Assembly (NCBI GenBank): GCA_036677445.1
Contig: JAVBWI010000017.1
Location: forward strand, 248,001-312,000
Length of the DNA: 64,000 nucleotides
Source of the DNA: JAVBWI01 sp036677445
GTDB lineage: Bacteria; Bacillota; Clostridia; Christensenellales; CAG-138
Reading direction: 5' to 3'
Shown here piece after piece: positions 16,544 to 24,264 of the stretch; position 1 is the stretch's first letter, and each line of letters opens with the position of its first letter. Below the pieces are notes generated by a model. That model saw nothing but the letters and a program-made list of their open reading frames with translations, was not told the DNA's origin and did not search any database. The position numbers and the translations under genes were made by a program.

Positions 16544-16729
16544 ATGAAGAAGCTGTTTAGTATATCTGCCGGGTACCCGGCAGGGGATACCGGTCTCTGC
16601 TGCTTAAGATTCAAAACTGCGCGCCGCTTTATGGTGCATGTGCAAGTTTGCTGTCTATTTTCTTTATACCTCCGCCGCATACGATTCAATCACGCAAGCG
16701 ACCCAAAATTTAGTTTTTTCATAAAATAA
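16544..16729 (+). CDS. Possible 61-residue peptide, unknown
   Basis: A very strong ribosome site (AGGAGGAGGA) sits 3-8 nt before an ATG opening a 61-codon frame that begins MKKLFSISAGYPAG. Its Cys/Arg/Phe-rich composition is unlike the proteins around it, and base use does not look coding past the first few codons. It may be the 5' remnant of a lost lipoprotein or signal-peptide gene. It lies between a repeat element and phzF. Confidence 0.25.
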   Translation: MKKLFSISAGYPAGDTGLCCLRFKTARRFMVHVQVCCLFSLYLRRIRFNHASDPKFSFFIK

Positions 16730-16858
16730 TTGTCCGGGCTGGCCGCCATGCAAAAGGCCGGCCTTGCAATCTCTGCCCGATACGGTATAGTGATACTACC
16801 CACATTTTATCGGCCGGTACGGCGAAGCGTCGTAGTATAGTATACGGGAGGGCTTTTT

Positions 16859-17644
16859 ATGCGCTATTATGTTGTGGATGCGTTTGCGGATGCGGTATTT
16901 GCGGGCAACCCCGCAGGCGTATGCGTGCTGGATGACGCGCTTCCTGCCCAAACCATGCAGAATATCGCGGCCGAAAATAATCTTTCGGAGACCGCCTTCG
17001 TGCATAAGCGCGTGCAGGCGGGCGAGTACGATTTGAAGTGGTTCACCCCCAAGTCGGAAATCGACCTGTGCGGCCACGCCACCCTCGGCACGGCCTATAT
17101 TCTGTCCCGCTTTATCGACCCCGAAGTGCCCGCCATGCGGTTTCATACCCAAAGCGGCATCCTTACGGTGACACGCCGCGGCGACCTCTTGGAAATGGAT
17201 TTTCCCAGCCGCATGCCCGTACCCATCCCCCTGACCGCAGCCATGGAAGAAGCGCTGGGTATGCCCGCGCTCGAAGCGCACCTTTCCCGCGATATACTCT
17301 TTTTGCTGCCCGATGCGCAGGCCGTGCGTACCGTAACGCCGGATTTCGCCAAGCTCGCCGCGCTCGAAGGGTTGGGCGTCATCGTTACCGCACCCGGCGA
17401 CCAACCCTGCGTGGATTTTGTTTCCCGCTTCTTCTGCCCGGATCTTGGCGTCATGGAAGATCCCGTCACAGGCTCCGCGCACTGCAACCTCATTCCCTTC
17501 TGGGCCGCGCGCCTCAATAAGACGGAGTTTCTCGCGCGCCAGCTTTCCGAGCGCGGCGGCATGCTCTACTGCGCGCTCCAGGGCGGCCGAGTCAAAATCA
17601 GCGGCCGCACCGCGCTGTATCTGCAGGGTGAAATATTCATATAG
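16859..17644 (+). CDS. PhzF-family isomerase
   Basis: A 261-residue PhzF-fold protein, related to the phenazine isomerase and diaminopimelate epimerase fold. Signatures: VDAFADAVFAGNPAGVCVL at the N-terminus, NLSETAFV with the catalytic Glu, LCGHATLGTAY, and DPVTGSAHCNL near the C-terminus. Length is typical. GGGAGGG lies 8 nt before the ATG. No phenazine genes are nearby, so the substrate is unknown, as for most family members. The stop codon directly abuts a hairpin element at 17645. Confidence 0.93.
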   Translation: MRYYVVDAFADAVFAGNPAGVCVLDDALPAQTMQNIAAENNLSETAFVHKRVQAGEYDLKWFTPKSEIDLCGHATLGTAYILSRFIDPEVPAMRFHTQSGILTVTRRGDLLEMDFPSRMPVPIPLTAAMEEALGMPALEAHLSRDILFLLPDAQAVRTVTPDFAKLAALEGLGVIVTAPGDQPCVDFVSRFFCPDLGVMEDPVTGSAHCNLIPFWAARLNKTEFLARQLSERGGMLYCALQGGRVKISGRTALYLQGEIFI

Positions 17645-17796
17645 TCGACAAAGTGCCAGATGGCACTTTGTCGAAGTTCACCGCGCAAGTTGTCGCTCGG
17701 TTTCCTGCATACGCAGGAAAACTGTCTCGTCAACTTACGCTCATAGGTGTCAGTTTGCACCGCACATGTCGCTGCAAACTGACGGATTAAAAGCCT
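17645..17796 (+). repeat. Modular hairpin element, A type, copy 3
   Basis: The shortest A copy. It has the palindrome TCGACAAAGTGCCA/TGGCACTTTGTCGA, outer GCGCAAGTTG/CAACTTACGC and inner TTTCCTGC/GCAGGAAA pairings. The 3' hairpin is GTCAGTTTGCA (17749)/TGCAAACTGAC (17773) with the loop CCGCACATGTCGC, then GGATTAAAAGCC. Both arms differ from the CATTTTG-type arms at 14324 by paired substitutions. Confidence 0.82.
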
Positions 17797-17912
17797 TAAT
17801 CTGCGCAGAAATTTATGCGGCATCCAGTGGTTTTTCGACAGCAAGAAACTCTTAGAAAGATTTAGGCAAAATTGAACGCGGCTGGCAGTTATGCGAAAAA
17901 GGAGTACGAAAG

Positions 17913-18401
17913 ATGGAACAGGAAAAGATCGTTCTGGATACCCTCGTGCAAATGGGTATTCCGTACCGCTTCAAGGAGCATCCGGCCATATTCACCGTAG
18001 AGGAGATGGAGGCCGAGCACGTCGACGACAACGAAGAAATCCCCAAGAACCTGTTCCTGCGGGATGATAAGGGCAAGCGGCATTTTATTGTGGCGATGAA
18101 AAAGCACAAGGCCGCTGATCTTAAGGCCCTGCGTGAAAAGCTTTCGAGCAGGCCGCTTTCTTTTGCCAGTGAGGAGCGGCTGATGCAATACCTCGGCCTT
18201 ACAAAAGGCTCTGTTACCGTGTTCGGCGTTTTAAACGACGAAAGCCGCGCGGCGGAAGTCGTCATCGATTCCGACCTGAAAGGCTGTCCTTCCGTCGGCT
18301 TCCACGCCAACCGCAACACCGCCACCGTATTCCTCGCGATGGACGACGTGGAACGAATTATCCGCGCCCACGGGAATACCGTTACGTATGTGGAGGTGTA
18401 G
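17913..18401 (+). CDS. YbaK/ProX-type aminoacyl-tRNA deacylase
   Basis: A 162-residue YbaK/EbsC-fold protein that hydrolyses misacylated tRNA, most likely Ala-tRNA(Pro) as in ProX. PYRFKEHPAIFTVEEMEAEH opens the domain; IPKNLFLRDDKGKRHFIVAM and KKHKAADLKALREKL give the Lys-rich pocket, and GLTKGSVTVFGVLND closes it. It covers the whole family length as a stand-alone trans-editing enzyme. AAGGAG lies 9 nt before the ATG. Confidence 0.93.
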   Translation: MEQEKIVLDTLVQMGIPYRFKEHPAIFTVEEMEAEHVDDNEEIPKNLFLRDDKGKRHFIVAMKKHKAADLKALREKLSSRPLSFASEERLMQYLGLTKGSVTVFGVLNDESRAAEVVIDSDLKGCPSVGFHANRNTATVFLAMDDVERIIRAHGNTVTYVEV

Positions 18402-18412
18402 GGTGCCACCTT

Positions 18413-18545
18413 GGGCTCCCTCTGATGAGGGAGCTGTCCGCGCAGCGGACTGAGGGAGAGACCTTACAGAGGCGGTGACGATAACATGGCCCCCAACTTT
18501 TCTCTCCCTCCGCCCTTAGGGCACCTCCCTCATCAGAGGGAGGCG
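18413..18545. repeat. Palindromic MITE-like repeat
   Basis: The arms start with CTCCCTCTGATGAGGGAG (18416-18433) and end with CTCCCTCATCAGAGGGAG (18525-18542). The inner parts TGAGGGAGAGA and TCTCTCCCTC also pair, giving an arm of about 45 bp around a short loop. No transposase is encoded. It begins just after the deacylase stop codon. Similar palindromes are common in Clostridia genomes and are presumably moved in trans. Confidence 0.75.
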
Positions 18546-18689
18546 AGGAGCATGCAGTGAGCGCAAAACCGCCCCACCAGCTCAATGCCGCGCGACCATA
18601 AACAAACCGGTGTGTTATGTATACGGTGTAGCCTGCTTTAACCTGCATCTGTTATAATACAAGAATTAACCAATATATCGGAGCCGGAT

Positions 18690-19739
18690 ATGAAAAAAAG
18701 GATTACAAAAGCCATTACGATGCTGGGATGTGTTCTGGTGGCGGCTGTTCTTGCGGCAGCCGCACTTTTTTTGAATGAGCTGCGCAGCCTTATAACGCTC
18801 AAAAAGGTGGATGACCACCCGATGTACACCATGACGTATTATGGAGACTACGGATTCGATGATTTTTTAAAGGTCGGCGCGAAAAGGGACAGCGACATCG
18901 AAGCATTCGTTACAAAGCGGCTGCTCAAAGGCCTCCCGATTGATCTTGGCGTGACAGGGGACGGGTGCACAGCCTTCGTCACGCGTAATGAAAGCGGCGA
19001 GGTAGTATTTGGGCGCAACTTCGATTTTGCGTATACGCCCTCGCTGCAGGTGAAAACAAAGCCTGAAAACGGATACGCTTCAGTTTCCACCGTGAACTTA
19101 ACTTTTGCAGGCTATTCCCAAGACGATCTGCCCGAGGGATGGAACAGCTTTCTCACATTGGCGGCGCCCTATCTGCCGTTTGACGGCGTCAACGAAAAAG
19201 GCGTCGCGATTGCGCTTCTTGCGGTGCCGGAGGTGCAGCTAAACTATGACGGGAACAAAGTCACGCTCAACACCACCACCGCTATTCGGCTGGTGCTGGA
19301 TAAGGCGGCGAGCGTGGACGAGGCGGTTGAACTGCTTAAAAATTACAATATCTATTTTTCCGCCGACGTAGACTGCCATTACCTGATCGCGGACGCTTCC
19401 GGCAAATCCGTCATCGTGGAATATTGGGGCGGCGAACTCCAAACGGTGGAACCGGATAAGGGCTATCAGGTGGCGTCAAATTTTGTGGCCTACGACGGCC
19501 TGAATATCGGAGAAGGGTTTACCGAATTCGATAGATATGACAAGGTTGACCGGGCCATCCAAAACAACGGCGGCAAACTAAGCGAACAGCAGGCGATCGG
19601 CCTGCTTGCGGATATTGGCTGTTACGATGGCGATACGGATATGCTCCAGTGGTCGGTTGTTTACAACCTTACAACGCTGGAAGGTCGACTGTTTGCGCAC
19701 CGCAACACGGGAAACATACAACGCTTTGCGCTGGAATAG
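18690..19739 (+). CDS. Membrane-anchored linear amide C-N hydrolase (choloylglycine hydrolase family)
   Basis: A 349-residue Ntn-hydrolase-fold protein. An N-terminal membrane helix (about 9-29) is followed by a pro-segment and then the nucleophile motif GCTAFVTRN, with Cys93; FGRNFDF and the later VASNFVAYDG are family signatures. In characterised relatives the nucleophile becomes N-terminal by self-cleavage, so residues 1-92 would be removed or remain as an anchor. Activity on conjugated bile acids, N-acyl amides or penicillin cannot be told from sequence. A TATAAT at 18653 and a GGAG site lie upstream. Confidence 0.88.
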   Translation: MKKRITKAITMLGCVLVAAVLAAAALFLNELRSLITLKKVDDHPMYTMTYYGDYGFDDFLKVGAKRDSDIEAFVTKRLLKGLPIDLGVTGDGCTAFVTRNESGEVVFGRNFDFAYTPSLQVKTKPENGYASVSTVNLTFAGYSQDDLPEGWNSFLTLAAPYLPFDGVNEKGVAIALLAVPEVQLNYDGNKVTLNTTTAIRLVLDKAASVDEAVELLKNYNIYFSADVDCHYLIADASGKSVIVEYWGGELQTVEPDKGYQVASNFVAYDGLNIGEGFTEFDRYDKVDRAIQNNGGKLSEQQAIGLLADIGCYDGDTDMLQWSVVYNLTTLEGRLFAHRNTGNIQRFALE

Positions 19740-19749
19740 CAAGAGCGTC

Positions 19750-20349
19750 TCAGCCCCCGCCCTGCTTCCTCTCCATATCCCCAATCTCCCTTCCCGCGTT
19801 CGCGCGGAACTGCGCGCACGCGCCGACTGCCGTCAATACCAGCACGCCTGCGAACACATACCACGGCAGCTCGCCATCGAGCATATACATACCGTCCTGC
19901 AGAAAGTCCTTCATCAGCGCGACTGCATAGATGCCCGTCACCGCGAGATACGCCCCGTTGAACGCGCTGCCGATGATGATATAGGGCTTGAGGAATATGC
20001 CCGCGAGTACGCCGCCGATTGCAGCGCCTATAATCAGCATCCACGTTGCTATGAGTACGCCCGCGGCGGTTAAGAGCAGGTTTGTAAGCGCCGCCCCCAG
20101 CACCGAACCGGTGAGTATGGCGCCCACACGGAACAGAAAATAGGCGAGGCCGGCAAACAGCAGGCCGAGCACGACCGCCGATACCACGAACCAGACATCA
20201 CCCGTAAAGAGCTGCTGCCCAAGGGTATACCCCGCAAACGCGCCTGCTACAAACCCCGCCGCCGCCAGCCAGAAGCGGAACAGCCGATAGCCCAAGAAAC
20301 ATATCGCGATACCAAGCACAAATGCGATTAATCCCGTAACCCAGGTCAT
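19750..20349 (-). CDS. Polytopic membrane protein, DUF4203-like
   Basis: A 199-residue protein with about seven hydrophobic segments, including a run of GxxxG-rich helices (AAAGFVAGAFAGYTLGQQLF, AAIGGVLAGIFLK), resembling DUF4203/TMEM198-type proteins. Function is unknown. The start at 20349 (MTWVTG) has GGAGG 7 nt upstream; the ATG at 20355 would leave only 1 nt. The C-terminal tail is short and charged. It converges on the amide hydrolase gene with only 10 nt between the stops. Confidence 0.8.
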   Translation of the reverse strand: MTWVTGLIAFVLGIAICFLGYRLFRFWLAAAGFVAGAFAGYTLGQQLFTGDVWFVVSAVVLGLLFAGLAYFLFRVGAILTGSVLGAALTNLLLTAAGVLIATWMLIIGAAIGGVLAGIFLKPYIIIGSAFNGAYLAVTGIYAVALMKDFLQDGMYMLDGELPWYVFAGVLVLTAVGACAQFRANAGREIGDMERKQGGG

Positions 20350-20533
20350 ACCCATGCCTCCGTTCTTTTTTATATACGGCCAGTGCCTTCGCACTTCTTC
20401 TTGATCTTAATGTATCCCAAACAACAGCGGTTAAACATACGCCGGGCAAATAGTAAACTGCCATACTATAAGCCGCTTTGCCTTGACGGATTATAAAGGA
20501 TGGACAAGCATTGTGCCGGACTATAGCGGCGCC

Positions 20534-20584
20534 TTAAAAAACTTGGGGCGGGGGAACGGATAGATACCCCGAAACCCCGCCCAA
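20534..20584 (-). terminator. Terminator of the aldehyde dehydrogenase gene
   Basis: On the minus strand GGGCGGGG pairs with CCCCGCCCC across an AT-containing loop, followed by AAG and a TTTTTT run. It lies about 35 nt past the stop. Confidence 0.7.
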
Positions 20585-20618
20585 TTTTTATTTTATGAGC
20601 ACGGCGGAACGCATGTGC

Positions 20619-21980
20619 TTATTTCAGGAACATCCTGACCATTTTGTCGTTTTTCCGGGTGTACGGACGGTAGCGCATGGGCAGGTCGATCCAGTTGGAT
20701 TTTTTCACGATGCTTTTGTAGTGGGTAAACGTATCAAAGCTCTGCTTGCCGTGGTAACTGCCCATACCGCTTTCACCCACACCGCCGAAGCCCATGTGAG
20801 AGGTGGCGAGGTGGATGATGGTATCGTTGACGCAGCCGCCGCCAAAAGAGGTCTCGTTGAGCACGCGCCGTTCCGCTTCGCCGTCCGTAGTAAAGAGGTA
20901 CAGCGCAAGCGGCTTGGGGCGGGCGTTGACAAAGGCAATGGCCTCGCCGATGGCATGGAAGGTAAGCACAGGCAGTATCGGCCCGAATATTTCTTCCTGC
21001 ATCACGGGGTCGTCGGGGGAGACGCGGTCGAGTATAGTGGGAAGAATCCGGCGGGCAACCGGGTCGCTCTCACCGCCGTAATACAGTACGCCGCTCTGCA
21101 TGAGCCCCGTCAGGCGTTCAAAATGCCTGTCGTTGACGATGGACGGCATATCTCTATAATCCCCGCCGGGGAAGAAGGCGATAATCGAGTCCTTCAGCTC
21201 CTTCAAAAACCGTTCCCGCACGCTTTCCTGCACGAAAAGATAATCCGGCGCGACGCAGGTCTGGCCAGCGTTCAGCAGCTTGCCGAACACAATGCGCCTG
21301 GCGGCAAGCTTTAAATCCGCGCTCGCATCCACAATGCAGGGGCTTTTGCCGCCCAGCTCCAGGCTCACGGGCGTCAGGTGCTTCGCGGCGCTTTCCATCA
21401 CCAGCTTGCCTACCTCGACGCTGCCGGTAAAGAATATGTAATCGAACTTCTCGGTCAAAAGCGCCTGGTTCTGTACCCGGCCGCCTTCCACAACGGCAAT
21501 GTAGGCGGGGTCGAAGTATTCGCCGATCATCTCCGCAACGGCGTGGCTGGTGTTGGGCGTATATGCGGAAGGCTTCACGATTGCGCAGTTGCCAGCGGCA
21601 ATAGCGCCTATAAGCGGCGTGATGCAAAGCTGCAGCGGATAATTCCACGGAGCCAGTATCAGCGCCAGGCCGTAGGGCTCCGGCATAACAAAGCTTTTCG
21701 CATGGAACTGTGCCATAGGCGTGGGGGCGGTTTTGATTTTTGCCCACTGGGGCAGATGCTTTATGGCGAAGCGCAGCTCGTCAAGCGCAATCCCTACCTC
21801 CGTCATGTACCCTTCCATAGGCGATTTATTCAGGTCTGCGGCAAGCGCGTCGAGCAGCTTGCCTTCATTTTTGCGTATGGCGGCCTGCAGCCTCTGCAGC
21901 GCCGCAAGGCGTATGCCTATGGGCCGGGTGGCGCCGGTGCTGAAGTATTCCCGCTGCTTGGCAACAAGTTCGGAAATCAT
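20619..21980 (-). CDS. Aldehyde dehydrogenase (ALDH3-like)
   Basis: A 453-residue NAD(P)-dependent aldehyde dehydrogenase. LILAPWNYPLQL and GNCAIVKPS shape the cofactor site, FFTGSVEVGKLV is the Rossmann turn, SLELGGKSP holds the general base Glu, and NAGQTCVAPDY the catalytic Cys. Short length and the C-terminal TRKNDKMVRMFL fit the class 3 branch that oxidises medium- and long-chain or aromatic aldehydes. It is a single-gene unit, divergent from pstS. Confidence 0.95.
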   Translation of the reverse strand: MISELVAKQREYFSTGATRPIGIRLAALQRLQAAIRKNEGKLLDALAADLNKSPMEGYMTEVGIALDELRFAIKHLPQWAKIKTAPTPMAQFHAKSFVMPEPYGLALILAPWNYPLQLCITPLIGAIAAGNCAIVKPSAYTPNTSHAVAEMIGEYFDPAYIAVVEGGRVQNQALLTEKFDYIFFTGSVEVGKLVMESAAKHLTPVSLELGGKSPCIVDASADLKLAARRIVFGKLLNAGQTCVAPDYLFVQESVRERFLKELKDSIIAFFPGGDYRDMPSIVNDRHFERLTGLMQSGVLYYGGESDPVARRILPTILDRVSPDDPVMQEEIFGPILPVLTFHAIGEAIAFVNARPKPLALYLFTTDGEAERRVLNETSFGGGCVNDTIIHLATSHMGFGGVGESGMGSYHGKQSFDTFTHYKSIVKKSNWIDLPMRYRPYTRKNDKMVRMFLK

Positions 21981-22177
21981 GTTTGCTTTCCTCCGTTCTT
22001 ATTGAGTCGTTTTCCAGTGCAGGGCGGTTGCCTCATTATACCGCATTTTCAGGTCCGTTCCAATTGCCATATACTCCACTTTTTCAATACGCGCATGCGT
22101 GCGCGGCACAAGTACGGGGGACACTAAAGGCAAATAAGGAGGAAAGCGCGGCATAATGCATGAGGGTCGCGCCGGCG

Positions 22178-22246
22178 ATTTTACATGGATTTGATAATTC
22201 CAATATAGAGGTATAACAATGCCGCAGTATGCTATGCATGTAAAAT
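22178..22246 (+). promoter_or_regulatory. pst promoter region with a 10-bp inverted repeat
   Basis: ATTTTACATG (22178-22187) and CATGTAAAAT (22237-22246) are perfect inverted copies 49 nt apart. Between them lie TTGATA (22191) and TATAAC (22212), a promoter with a short 15-nt spacer; weak -35 spacing is common at PhoP-activated promoters. I do not see a clear run of TTAACA-type PhoP boxes. The repeat could be an operator or a leader stem. Confidence 0.4.
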
Positions 22247-22266
22247 TGAGTATGGAGGAAAGAAAA

Positions 22267-23232
22267 ATGAAGCAGACCACTAAAAAAATCGCAGCCCTGC
22301 TGCTGAGCGCACTGCTTGTGCTCGCAATGTTCGCAGGCTGCGCGCCCCAGACGGAAGCTCCCGCCGTAACCCAGGCGCCCGCAGCCGAAGCGCCTGCCGC
22401 TACCGAAGCGCCTGTTGTGCCCGAAGCACCCGCAGAGAGCTTTGATACCACCCAGGATATCATGGTTATGTCCCGTGAAGAAGGTTCCGGTACCCGCGGC
22501 GCGTTCATCGAGCTCATGGGCATCGAAGTAAAACAGGATGACGGCAGCAAAGTGGATATGACCAGCGTCGAAGCGCAGATCACCAACGACACCGCCGTCA
22601 TGATCACCACCGTTGCCGGCAACCCCTATGGCATCGGCTACATCTCCCTGGGCTCCCTCAACGATACCGTAAAGGCCCTGCAGGTGGATGGCGTGGACGC
22701 CACCGTTGAAAACATCAAGGCCGGCACCTACAAGGTTGCCCGTCCCTTTAACATCGCCACCAAGGGCGAAGTGAGCAAAGCCGCGCAGGATTTCATCAAC
22801 TTCATAATGAGCGCGGAAGGCCAGGCCGTTATCCAGGGCAATAAATACATCAAGATCGATGACGCCGCCGCAGCATTCGCTCCCGCCGAGGTTTCCGGCA
22901 AGATCGTAGTCGCCGGTTCCTCCTCCGTCACCCCGGTTATGGAAAAGCTGGTCGAAGCTTACAACGCCATCAACCCCAACGTCACCATCGAAGTCCAGCA
23001 GAGCGACTCCTCCACCGGCATGAAGAGCGCCATCGACGGCACCTGCGACATCGGCATGGCTTCCCGTGAAGTCAAGGAGAGCGAGATTGCGGAAGGCCTC
23101 ACTCCCACCGTCATCGCCATGGATGGTATCGCGGTCATCGTCAACAATGAAAACACCATTACCGGCCTGACCCCCGAGCAGATCCGCGCCATCTTCACCG
23201 GCGAGATCCTCAGCTGGAGCGAGGTTGCGTAA
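22267..23232 (+). CDS. pstS: Phosphate ABC transporter substrate-binding lipoprotein, circularly permuted
   Basis: A 321-residue lipoprotein (lipobox MFAGC, Cys25) that should deliver phosphate to PstCA. After a Pro/Ala/Glu linker the lobes are swapped against ordinary PstS. Residues 64-200 carry what is normally the second half (VMSREEGSGTRGAF, TTVAGNPYGIGYISLGS, FINFIMSAEGQAVI). Residues 211-321 carry what is normally the first half (KIVVAGSSSVTPVMEKL, CDIGMASREVK, DGIAVIVNNEN) and end at IFTGEILSWSEVA. All phosphate-site segments are present, so it should fold and bind. The start has GGAGG 7 nt upstream; 22219 lies in the leader. Confidence 0.9.
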   Translation: MKQTTKKIAALLLSALLVLAMFAGCAPQTEAPAVTQAPAAEAPAATEAPVVPEAPAESFDTTQDIMVMSREEGSGTRGAFIELMGIEVKQDDGSKVDMTSVEAQITNDTAVMITTVAGNPYGIGYISLGSLNDTVKALQVDGVDATVENIKAGTYKVARPFNIATKGEVSKAAQDFINFIMSAEGQAVIQGNKYIKIDDAAAAFAPAEVSGKIVVAGSSSVTPVMEKLVEAYNAINPNVTIEVQQSDSSTGMKSAIDGTCDIGMASREVKESEIAEGLTPTVIAMDGIAVIVNNENTITGLTPEQIRAIFTGEILSWSEVA

Positions 23233-23264
23233 CCTTAAACACAAAGAACGCCAGCGTATGGCAT

Positions 23265-23306
23265 GTTTGCCGCCCGGAAAACGCCCCGCGTTTTCGGGCG
23301 GCAAAC
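23265..23306 (+). terminator. Strong hairpin between pstS and pstC
   Basis: GTTTGCCGCCC and GGGCGGCAAAC (11 bp), then GAAAACGC and GCGTTTTC (8 bp), form a long stem with one bulge and a CCC loop. There is no U-tract after it. It probably protects or attenuates the transcript so that PstS is made in excess over the permease. Confidence 0.7.
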
Positions 23307-23412
23307 GCGTACAATAAAGCGAAATTAGTGCAGAAGCCCTTAGACCGATAAAGCGGCGTTTTAAATAAAAATGCGGACGCCGCAACCTAATGAAACAAAC
23401 GGGGGAATGTTC

Positions 23413-24264
23413 ATGAAAAAATGGAAGGAACCGGCGATGAAGGCCGTGTTCATCGCGGCGGCGGCCACCTCCATCCTCTCCGTAGCGCTTATCTGCGTAT
23501 TCCTGTTCGCCAACGGCCTGCCGGCCATATTTGAAATCGGACCGGCTGATTTTCTTCTGGGGCGTACATGGAAGCCAAGCAATGATATTTACGGCATATT
23601 TCCCATGATCGTGGGCAGCGTTTATGTCACGGCCGGGGCCATGCTCATCGGCGTGCCCATCGGCATATTGATGGCCATATTCATGGCGCGCTTTTGTCCG
23701 CGCTGGCTCTACCGTATATTAAAACCGGCGACGGAGCTTTTAGCGGGCATTCCTTCCGTGGTCTACGGCTTTTTCGGCCTGGTGGTCATCGTGCCTTTCG
23801 TGCGGGAACAGTTTGGCGGCAGCGGCGCCTCCATGCTGACGGCCTCGGTGCTTTTGGGCATTATGATATTGCCCACCATCGTGGGCGTGGCGGAAAGCGC
23901 CATCCGCGCCGTGCCGGAAAGCTACTATGAAGGCTCGCTCGCTTTAGGCGCGACGCATGAGCGCAGCGTGTTTTCCACGCTGGTGCCCGCCGCAAGATCG
24001 GGCCTTTTTGCCTCGGTGGTACTGGGTATGGGCCGCGCCATCGGCGAGACGATGGCGGTCATCATGGTGGCGGGCAACCAGGCGCGTATGCCCGCGGGCA
24101 TATTAAAAGGGCTGCGCACGCTCACCGCGAACATCGTCATCGAAATGGGCTACTCCGCGGACCTGCACCGCGAGGCGCTGATTGCGACTGCCGTCGTGCT
24201 CTTTATATTCATATTGATCATCAACGGGCTGTTCTCCCTGCTCAAAAGGAGGTCCACCCTATGA
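23413..24264 (+). CDS. pstC: Phosphate ABC transporter permease PstC
   Basis: A 283-residue inner-membrane permease with six predicted helices and the permease loop motif (EGSLALGATHERSVFSTLVP, GMGRAIGETMAV). Segments ELLAGIPSVVYGFFGLVVIV and FLLGRTWKP are typical of PstC. I chose the ATG at 23413 because GGGGG is 7 nt upstream; 23407 would leave a 1-nt gap. The gene overlaps pstA by 4 nt. Confidence 0.95.
   Translation: MKKWKEPAMKAVFIAAAATSILSVALICVFLFANGLPAIFEIGPADFLLGRTWKPSNDIYGIFPMIVGSVYVTAGAMLIGVPIGILMAIFMARFCPRWLYRILKPATELLAGIPSVVYGFFGLVVIVPFVREQFGGSGASMLTASVLLGIMILPTIVGVAESAIRAVPESYYEGSLALGATHERSVFSTLVPAARSGLFASVVLGMGRAIGETMAVIMVAGNQARMPAGILKGLRTLTANIVIEMGYSADLHREALIATAVVLFIFILIINGLFSLLKRRSTL

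Noticed and set aside
22084..23385. A 433-codon minus-strand frame opposite pstS
   Set aside because: Composition is low-complexity Gly/Asp/His, a mirror of PstS codons; it has no recognisable motif.
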